A DNA stretch of 64,000 bases, from assembly GCA_037447655.1 (NCBI GenBank), contig JBBHKE010001973.1, positions 459,454 to 523,453 of the forward strand, in the 5' to 3' direction. Below are positions 44,992 through 53,733 of this stretch, piece by piece. Position numbers and translations under genes: made by a program. The notes under the pieces are model-generated. The model was not told the origin of the DNA. It saw nothing but the letters and a program-made list of their open reading frames with translations, and searched no databases. How positions within the stretch are numbered: position 1 is the stretch's first letter; each line of letters begins with the position of its first letter. Source of the stretch: Zygnema cylindricum. Taxonomy: Eukaryota; Streptophyta; Zygnematophyceae; Zygnematales; Zygnemataceae.

Positions 44992-46276
44992 TCAACACAT
45001 TAAAGAAACGCCGAATCTTCTTTGAAATGCCTCGTTTGTTGGATTGAAGATGGTTTGTAAAGAATAGTCACTTCTCTCTATTTTTGCCTTCTTCAGGGCA
45101 TCATAACGTGGCTTCAATCGCTTTTCAAGAGAGTATCCAAGAACCGCTGGGAATGCAGGCACATCATCAATGCTGCGTCCCATTTCCTTCACCAAAAACT
45201 CCAATTTTGGGCCGAGGGTATCCCAGGAGAAGCCTAAAAGTGCTGGGCAAAATAGAATCATTTTCAGGCCCCTCTCTTTTCCAAAATATTGTCGAAGCTG
45301 TTTGTACGTGTGTTCCATTGTGGAAGTTGAAGCCATGAGAAGGTACGGTTGCTTCAACAAAAGACGTTTTGCAATGTCATTGCCAAACAACTCTTCTAGA
45401 CCTTTGGCCGTTCGTTGAAATGCTCGGGGGTCTTTATAACCAAGGACAGGAAAATTTGAAAGAATAGTTACACCGAGTGGATCGGGAAAAATGGCTTTGA
45501 CTCCCTCTATCCCTTCTCTCAAAGTGTTTTCACTACTTGATAATAAGTTTGGGTACTTCTCCAACATAGCAGCAGTGATGGGCACATCTAGACTCGCCCA
45601 CAGCTGCAATTTGGATTCAAGAGTGGCAGGAAGGTAGTTCAGGATCGCAGGGTACCTAGAAATCATTTTTCCCACATTTTGCACTTTCAAAGTGTCTTGG
45701 AGATAGTTGAGTACGGATTCATGTTGCTCATCTTGACCAGAAAGGAGTTGCTGCCGCCTATAAACACCTCTCTGCAAAGCAAGTAAAAATTGCTGTGAGT
45801 CGACTCCATACCTACTAAAAAGGGCTGCCTTCCGAAGAATATGCTGCTTGTATTTTACAATGCCGACAAAGCCTCTACTCAAAAGTTGCTCCAACTGCGG
45901 CTTGGAGCAACCCAGACTGAGCAGAATCTTGGTGACATCTGCCACGTCAGCTTCTGGCCCTGCCTCGTGCTCTCTCCCCCTTGCCACGTGGTCTCGTCCC
46001 TCTGCCGCATCCCCTCCTGGTTTTGCGGCGTGCCCTTCCCCGCCCCCCGCCCCGGGCTGGTCTTCGGCCTCGCATCGGGCCTTGGGTGGGCGGCGAGGGT
46101 GACAGTGCAGGCGGGCGAACTGCTGCCAGGAGGAGTGGTGGGGGGGGTGCGGCTGGCTTGGCTTGTGGCACGTGTGGAGGGAGAGCTGGCGGCCGGCTGG
46201 ACGGAGAGAGCAAAGCGAGGAGAGAAGCGAGAGAGCGAGAGAAGGGACGGAGGGAGCGCAAGGACGCCCAGGCCAT
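44992..46276 (-). pseudogene. mTERF-like protein, copy E, with frameshift in presequence
   Basis: The ATG used by the paralogues is present (46274-46276, MAWASLRSLRPF), but a run of eight G at about 46140-46147, where B, C and D have seven, shifts the frame after QAKPAAPP. From that ATG the frame runs into a different sequence and stops at 45947. The mature mTERF frame (HHSSWQQFARLHC onward, LLSLGCSKPQLEQLLSR to LGYSLEKRLKPRYDALKK, ending FGVSLMC) is otherwise open to a TGA at 44992-44994, and is open upstream only from a TTG at 46287. A GTGAGTGC donor follows 5 nt after the stop. It may be a pseudogene, use a non-ATG start, or reflect a homopolymer assembly error. Confidence 0.75.
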
Positions 46277-46372
46277 CGGATGGCCAAGGGGGAATGAGAA
46301 TGGAATGAGAAAGGAGAGAAAAGAATCGTAGCGGGGAATGAGAGAGTGGGGAGAGACGAAGAAAGTGGTGCC

Positions 46373-46428
46373 TGAAAACCTAAAATGTGAACAGTTTTGC
46401 CGGCCGTCTATTTATACAGCAAAGTCAA
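46373..46428 (-). promoter_or_regulatory. Conserved upstream block of mTERF-E
   Basis: Plus-strand reading: CCTAAAATGTGAACAGTTTT, GCCGGCCGTCTATTTATACA, GCAAAGTC. Its distal part belongs to the 138-bp duplication below. Confidence 0.55.
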
Positions 46429-47257
46429 TCTTCTTTTGACGGTCTAGCTGGACAGTGATTCAAATGTTTCTCTATATCGGTACAAACCGGGCAATTTTAA
46501 TTTGGTATTATAGTTGTACCGCACTGTATTGTACCCACACAGTTTCAACCATAGTTGTTCAAATCGCGCGATTTTTTCCTTTTTTGCGATTGAAACGTAT
46601 AATTCGTGACTTTTGAAAAAATCGTAAAAAAACGTGTACTGTAAAATGAAACTGAAATTTTACGGAAACGTGTAAACTAATTACTGAAACTGTACATTTT
46701 TTCACGGAAATGTACGGAATAAAACAGGAAATATGCGTCGCAGTTATTGGTACTTTCTGTTCAGTGAACTGAACAGAAATACCACGGAAGCTGTAAGTTA
46801 CATAATCGAAAATGTACGGACATTTTCGAAAAGAGACGTTGGACGTCACAATAATTTCGCGCATTCAATTTGAAATTTGTACGGGCGTCTTCTTCAATTT
46901 TTTTTGAAAGAAGACGCCATGGAACAGAGACGAAATTGCTAAAAAATTTATCTTGGTAACATTCGAACCCGGATGCGTTCACTCCGTAGCAAACCTCAAG
47001 GTGGACGATAGGACTACCATTTGGTAAGGTCATTCCATTCGAAAGGTACTCTGTGATAAAACTTTAAACTCTTTATTTTCTTAGCCGCTCATTTTAACGC
47101 GAAAAACTTGCAAACTGCGTTATACAGCAAAGTCAATCTTCTTTTGACGGTCTAGCTGGACAGTGATTCAAATGTTTCTCTATATCGGTACAAACCGGGC
47201 AATTTTAATTTGGTATTATAGTTGTACCGCACTGTATTGTACCCACACAGTTTCAAC
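46412..47257. repeat. 138-bp perfect direct repeat flanking a 570-bp insertion
   Basis: 46412-46549 and 47120-47257 appear identical by eye. The insert (46550-47119) begins CATAGTTGTTCAAATCGCGC exactly like the hAT-like MITE at 48978, then diverges into unrelated sequence with a strong hairpin (GGCGTCTTCTTCAA and complement, 46883-46918). Unit D has neither insert nor duplication. Confidence 0.85.
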
Positions 47258-48401
47258 ACAGTTTCAGCATAGTGGCAGTTAGTAGCAGCTCTCATGTGAA
47301 CTGCAGAGAGCATCACTTACAGCCACTTCTCACTGCATCACTTTTGTCGGCATTTGGCGCTAACCGTCACGCCATCAAAACCGGTGTAATTCCGATCTAG
47401 CATCGACAGTTCAGCGTAGCCCGCATTTGGATATGGCCGACGCAATATCGGAATAGAAAAGACCGATACGCTGAACATCGACATATTTGTTAGTTCTTTC
47501 AAAATCATCAATAAAGTGTTTATCGGAAGGCAAAAATTATCGGCACATCGAACTTCGGTCCACTACACCGTGTATCGCTATGAATAAAAAAAAAAAATTA
47601 CAGAGACAGACTGTATTTCACTCAGGCGCGGTTTTGAAATACTAGGAAAAGACAAAGCGACCGACATGAGCTTCTAAAGTCGAAAAGGTGTTGGAACTCC
47701 TTTTTCCTCAATTTCCCTTCATCCTATTTTTGCTTTGTTGTTTTTGACAATACCTTCACATTCTCTTGCGCGTGGAAAGTATTGTAGCTATTCCTTCATA
47801 GTCAAACCGGTACAAACGGGTGTATAATAATCCAGTGCCCAATAATTTATCGGAATCAACATGTAGAATTTGTAAAACGCAGATGCCAATCTAAAAGAAA
47901 TCCACAAACTTAACTTGCTAACTATTTTCAGTTAACCGTTTGTTGTAAATGACATTTACCAAGTAGTGTGGAAATTAGTATAATCCTCCACTAGACGACC
48001 TCCCCACGTAATGTCTTGTTTTTTCCAACAAATAAATATGTACGGAAAGGAATTCAGTTCAAGTGTCTCGGCGCATGTGTTGTATTGGAATATTTGTATT
48101 ACATCCTTTTAGTAATACCCAAAGGAGTAAAAACACTAATAAACCTTCCTAAAAACCCCTTAGCTCCTTTTGCCCCACATGGTATGAAAAACAATTAGCT
48201 AAACAAGTGTTGTTAAAGATTAAGATTGTCACATTAATTAAGAGACTTGAGAACTACAATATCCGTTAACAACAACAATTATCCTTAATGAATGTCACTT
48301 TCTAACTATAGCAAAGATCAAATCGAATTGGATGTATAACATATTTTAGGAAAATACTCAATACCAAAGAGGTGCGGGAAAATAACAGGAGTGGTTCAAA
48401 T

Positions 48402-48969
48402 CTTAGTTCAAAAGTAGGTGCAAGTACACCCATACAATATGCCTATTGTACTTAAATTTTACAATACTACCTTAAGACCCATATTGTATTGGCCGCAAAA
48501 TGAAAAAAAATAGTAACAGGGTTGAGTTGCAGCTGGATCGATAGAGAATTAAACGTCATGTCTAAATTTGAAAAAAAAATCGGACACAAAAATCTTTTTA
48601 TGTGAGTTTTGAGCGACTCTTTATTTAAACCGTCAGATTTGGACGACCTGACGGTCTTTGATCAAAGTAGCGATCTAAGAAGATCACATGAAAAGCCCAT
48701 AACACAACTTACAATAGGACTTACGTCCGCGTTTTTTTTTTTTTCCGGGATTTTTTTCCCGCGCAATGTCATCCTACGCCGTGTCAGTTCGCTAAAAAAT
48801 TTCGTCCGGCGGCGTGCGCTGTACTATGATGATACGTCATTTTCGTACGTTCGTACAGGGGTGTGCACAACTCACACACATACAGTATGCCTACGCTACG
48901 CGAGTTTTGTGCCAAGTTTTGTGCTCCTACCAAAGGCCTACCATAAAAAACGCCTACTTTTGAACTATG
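48402..48969. mobile_element. hAT-like MITE, family 1
   Basis: Ends CTTAGTTCAAAAGTAGG and CCTACTTTTGAACTATG, flanked by the 8-bp duplication GTTCAAAT (48394-48401 and 48970-48977). 568 bp, no transposase. Internal AGCGATCTAAGAAGATCACA is shared with the copies at 52724 and 60594. Confidence 0.8.
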
Positions 48970-48977
48970 GTTCAAAT

Positions 48978-49459
48978 CATAGTTGTTCAAATCGCGCGAT
49001 TTTTTCCTTTTTCCCGATTAAAACGTATAATTCGTGACTTTTGAATAAATCGGAAAAAAACGCGATGTACTTTCTGTCCGGTAAACTGAACGGCTAATTC
49101 ACGGAAACTGTACGGAATTTTACAATATCTGTACGGTTTTGTACGGTAAATCTACGGAATATGACGAAAAGATACGCTGCACTTCGTAGTACTTTCTGTC
49201 CGGTAAACTGAACAGAAATTTTACGGGAATGTACGGAATTGTACCAAAAATGTACGGACTATTACGAAAAGATACGGAAAATGTACGAAAATGGTACAAA
49301 CTGCGGTATATGTGAAATTTATTTTTGTTTACATGTACGGAACAGTACGGACGAAAATTCATTAACGATTTTTACGATTTTTTCAAAAGGTTCAAAGCGT
49401 TTGTTACGTATAATTCGTAGCGATTAAATCGTTCGCACTAAACGCCGTGAACAACTATG
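48978..49459. mobile_element. hAT-like MITE, family 2
   Basis: Ends CATAGTTGTTCA and TGAACAACTATG, flanked by GTTCAAAT (48970-48977 and 49460-49467). 482 bp. The interior is built of degenerate TGTACGGAA motifs. It shares its left 8-bp duplication with the preceding element. Confidence 0.8.
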
Positions 49460-49467
49460 GTTCAAAT

Positions 49468-50267
49468 CCTAGGTTTCAAGTGCGAAAGCATCTGGCTACG
49501 ATATACATTATTTGCCCGTACAATTTGTGTACTGTACGAGCATTTCCGTTAAAGTGCAAAAACATTTTGAAAACTATATACATGGCTTCCCCGTACAGTC
49601 CGTCTACTAAAATAGAATTTCGGGTTAAGTACGCAAGCTGTACGAAAGAGCAGCGTGTCGCGTTTTCCGATCATTTTCGCACATTAAACCGTACGGTTAA
49701 AATAGTAATATCTTCCGAAAAGAATTTGCAAGGGACCATCACTCCTTCCACTGTAATTAATTAATTATGACTGTTACCATCGGCGTGCTCCACCGGGAAT
49801 GAGGAATTCTCTTGAGCGGCTCCCCGGCGTTCAGTAATGTTAAAATTTGCTTTGGTTGACTTTATTAGGTTTTGATATTTTTCTTGTCGGTTTTGTTAGG
49901 TTATTGGGTGAATCGGCGGATCGGAGGTTTTTGTGTTGATTCTTTTCTCCCGCATCCTTACTCCGTCATTTTCGACTGTAATTTTTTATACTCAAAATTG
50001 TTTTACTTTAGCACCTCATTAAATAAAACTGTCTACAGCTACTATTACAAAAGGGCAGCAAGACGACCTCGACTATTGTTACAGTTAGCTCACTATCTTT
50101 TATATTATTTTTTACGTCTTGTTAATAGTGCTGTATATTGCATCATACTTTTGAATGTTCCCGCCGCAATATGATTTTGCATTAAATCAAAGTCGATTTA
50201 ATTTGACGGAAACATGATATTTGTTCGATTATTTCTTCAATGCAATGATAAATGATAAACAGTACGC
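49468..50267. other. Intergenic, no gene seen
   Basis: AT-rich with scattered GTACGG and CCGTAC motifs. No supported gene. Confidence 0.5.
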
Positions 50268-50489
50268 TACACCGCGCATCGTTATTAGTGTCAACGACTC
50301 TAATTTGGGTTCTTAAAATTTTGATTTTTTTCCAAAAATAGTGTACATGATTTCCAAAATTAAATAAGCAACGCTATTTAAGGAAGTGGACCATAATCTG
50401 CCACGTTTCTTGCACTAAATTAGAATTGTTAACACTAATTTGTTTTTTACACTATTTAAACCTTGACACTAATAACGATGCGCGGTGTA
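50268..50489. mobile_element. TA-flanked CACCG-end MITE
   Basis: 222 bp, TACACCGCGCATCGTTATTAG to CTAATAACGATGCGCGGTGTA, perfect ends. Interior (TCTGCCACGTTTCTTG) matches 62871-63073. Confidence 0.88.
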
Positions 50490-51247
50490 ATAGAACAGAG
50501 GTACAGTTCTTTGAGCAGAGAACTACTTTGTTTGAATTTACGTGATGTCCATGTCAGTTGTAACTGCCCTCTATTGTGTTAATCACTTCAATTAGAGTGA
50601 GTATCCTCTTTTTCTGGCAGAAAATCATAAAATAGTGTTGATAACAATATTTAATGGAGTCTGCTTGTGGATGGCCGTCATTGCTAAACCAATTTTTCGC
50701 TAACACCAATAATTCCTTTACACTAAAAGCAAAATGAGCAGTTTAGGACATCGCCTCAAAGAAACATATATATTTGAAACAAATAAAACGTGTTTATAAA
50801 AGACTTTGCACTTTCTTGTTAGGCCATATAACAATTGCCTCATATTGCGCACAAAAGTATATGCCAATGAAGTCACATGGAATCGGTCAAAACAGTTTTT
50901 ATGTCTCGGACAAAGCTTACAATATACCACAGGCTATACATAAAAACTGAAGGAATATACTGAAAAAGGATCTAAATTTGTTATTAAACTAATAAATCTA
51001 GTTAAGAGACTACAGACTGAACTAAAGTAAAAACCTAACTGATATACAAAAAGGTCGGAGGCTCCCAGTGGAACCTTTCTAATTGAGAAAAAGTAATTAT
51101 TTTACAAAACAAGTTCACCTTCAAGTTTGGTGAAAAGAGAACGAAAAGGCTTCCTTCACCATAGTTTTCTTTCTCGACCTGTGACACATGTCACAAAAAT
51201 CCCCACCTCACGTTTCTCAAAACAATGAGGCCCTAGCAAAAAAATTA
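50490..51247. other. 3' flank of the methyltransferase gene
   Basis: No gene seen. It contains the presumed 3' UTR (minus strand); no single polyadenylation site can be singled out. Confidence 0.5.
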
Positions 51248-51424
51248 TTATGTCGATTTGTGACTGATACATGTTGAAGGAGAGAAAAACAAACAATCAT
51301 CGGAATTGAATCCGTCGAAATCACAAGCTGCAAGTACAAATCCGAGACTTTCCATCGCCGAAATTGCAGATGAACGTAGTTCTTCTCCTCTTTTAAAAAG
51401 TCTCCCGTGAAATTCGACAAGTAT
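51248..51424 (-). CDS. Methyltransferase gene, terminal exon
   Basis: Acceptor CTATGCAG, then ILVEFHGRLFKRGEELRSSA and SMESLGFVLAACDFDG-like sequence to a stop at 51248-51250. The (I/L)xxEFH motif and a closing strand are expected after VDILKIDIEG. 58 codons plus stop. Confidence 0.82.
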   Translation of the reverse strand: MLVEFHGRLFKRGEELRSSAISAMESLGFVLAACDFDGFNSDDCLFFSPSTCISHKST

Positions 51425-53680
51425 CTGCATAGAAAGATACATAAAAAAAAGGATATGAAAAAAAAGTATTTACATAGGTACAAAAAAAGACTCGTAATTT
51501 ATAAGGATGGAAGGTCGTAAACTATGCCATTTCAAAACATGGTATGAACTCCCTAAACAACTTATAAATTTCGAGCTTAAATCTCACTTCTAGAATCAGG
51601 ATTTCCGAAAAAAAAGTACAAAGGGGAAGCTGTTGTCACAAAGAAACCAGAAATTAAATTTTTCTTTTCCTCTCAGATGTAGTAGAAAGACAAAAAAAAG
51701 AAAACGAATACAAATACCAATAAAGGAATATGAGAATATAAGAATGTATGTAAGAACATAAGAATGTATGTAAGAACATAAGAATGTAAGAATTTTCGAA
51801 TGTAAGAATATGCGAATGTGAGACTGTACGAACATAAGAATGTACAAACGTAAGAATACACGAACAAAAGAGTATACGAATAGGATAAAAGAATATGCGA
51901 ATAGAATATAAAAATGTACAAATATAGGAATATAAGAAGATAGGAATGTAGGGAGGTAGGAAAATAAGAAGATAGGAATACAAGAGTGCAAGAATATACG
52001 AATGTAAGGATATACGAGTGTAAGAATATACAAATGTAAGAAAATACGAATGTAAGAATATACGAATATAAGAATATACGAATGAAAGAATACAAGGATG
52101 TAAGAATAAACGAATGTAGGAATTTAAGAATAAGAATTTAAGAATGTAAAGATATAAGAATGTAAAAATGATAGAATATAAGAATGCTAAAATATAAGGA
52201 TGTAAGCATATAAGAATATACGAATATAAGAACATACAGATATAGGAATATACGGACGTAAGAATACAAGAGTATAAGAATGTAAGTAAAAAGGAATGTA
52301 CGAATTACGAATGTGAGAATATCCAAATGTAATAAAATACGAATGTAAGGATACACGAATAAAATAATATAAGGATGTAAGAATATAAGGATATATGAAT
52401 TTAAGGACATAGGAATACCAGGACGTAAGAATACAAGGACGTCAGAATAGAAGAACGTATGAATAGAAGAAGGTAAGAATGGAAGAAGGTAAGAAAAAAA
52501 GAACGTAAGAATAGAAGAACGAAAAAATAGAAGAAAACAAGAATGCAAGAATACAACAGGAGACGAATATGAGAATGTAAGGAAAAGAACAGGAAATAAA
52601 AAAAAGGGTGTACCTGACAAACTTTGGGTGGACTTTGAGCCTCTTCCCACCCAGCAATAACTGCAAATTCTCCACCTTCTATGTCAATTTTCAGAATATC
52701 CACCTGAACAAAACAATACAAAACATAGTTCAAAAGTAGGCATTTTTATGGTATGCCTTTGGTCGGCGCCTTTATCGTAAGTTGTGTTATGAGCTTTTCA
52801 TGTGATCTTCTTAGATCGCTACTTTGATCAGCGACCGTGCCGAACGTCCGAATCTGACGGTGTAAATAAAAAATTTTGGTCCGAATGTTTTAATTGGTCC
52901 AATTTTTGGTCCGAATGTTTTAATTGGTCCGAATACAATATGGGTCTTAAGGTCATATTGTATGTTTTTCATACAATAGGCATATTGTATGGGCCTACTT
53001 TCACCTACTTTTGAAAATTAAACAAAAGAAAAAAAGGAAATAAGAGAAAATGGCCAAATCAGAAAATTCAAACCACTTATGGTTAGTGGAATTTTTTTAA
53101 GATATCAAACTTCAAAAATGTCATTGGATTTTTCCTAAAATAACAAACCGCACATTTGTGAATGAGAATTTAAAAAAAAAAATCAAACCATAAATTGATA
53201 GTAAAAATTTTCTAAACAGACGAACACGACATTTGACAGTGGGATTTTGTTTAAAACACCATCCAAATATCGCAATAAATGGCATTCAGCTTCCCTCTAC
53301 ACAAACATAGAATATTATAAATTCCATTGCATAAAAACCAGATACAAACAATTATCTCTCCCTCTTACCTTTCAAAAATCATATCATCCTTTAAATCCCT
53401 TCCTTCTAAATAACTCATTCTAATTTAGGATTTCAGAGTGCTGATAAAACGTAGTGTCTTTCTCCTCCCTCCTCCCACCTTCTCCTTTGTAAGGAAACCC
53501 ATCAGACAAAGACATAGAGAGAGAGACAGGAGAAGAGGGAGAGAGGGGGAGGGGGAGGGAGAGGGAGAGGGAGAGGGAGAGGAAGAGGGAGAGGGAGGAG
53601 GGGAGGAGGGAGAGGGAGGGAGGGGGGGAGGGAGGAGGAGAGGGAGGGGACGGAGAGGGAGAGGGAGAGGGAGAACGAGA

Positions 53681-53733
<53 letters not shown>

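Larger units (their letters stand above)
42700..48390. repeat. Segmental duplication unit containing mTERF-E (partner 35600-41650)
   Basis: Colinear with the D unit; differs by the 570-bp insertion with a 138-bp duplication at 46412-47257. A CT-rich microsatellite (TCTCTTCTCTC) at 43063-43140 is private to this unit. Confidence 0.7.

Noticed and set aside
46960-47000. tRNA-like B box (TCCGGGTTCGAAT, minus strand)
   Set aside because: No A box at the right distance and no cloverleaf stems. It may be a SINE relic but cannot be called a tRNA.
49458-49470. GGTTCAAATCC, a B-box match
   Set aside because: It is formed by the hAT-like target duplication GTTCAAAT and the flanking bases; no tRNA fold around it.
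51596-52650. Overlapping long minus-strand open frames rich in Tyr, Ser, Phe and Leu (up to 193 codons)
   Set aside because: They are translations of the AGAATGTA minisatellite in different frames and lie inside an intron; only the 30-codon exon at 52614-52703 is real.
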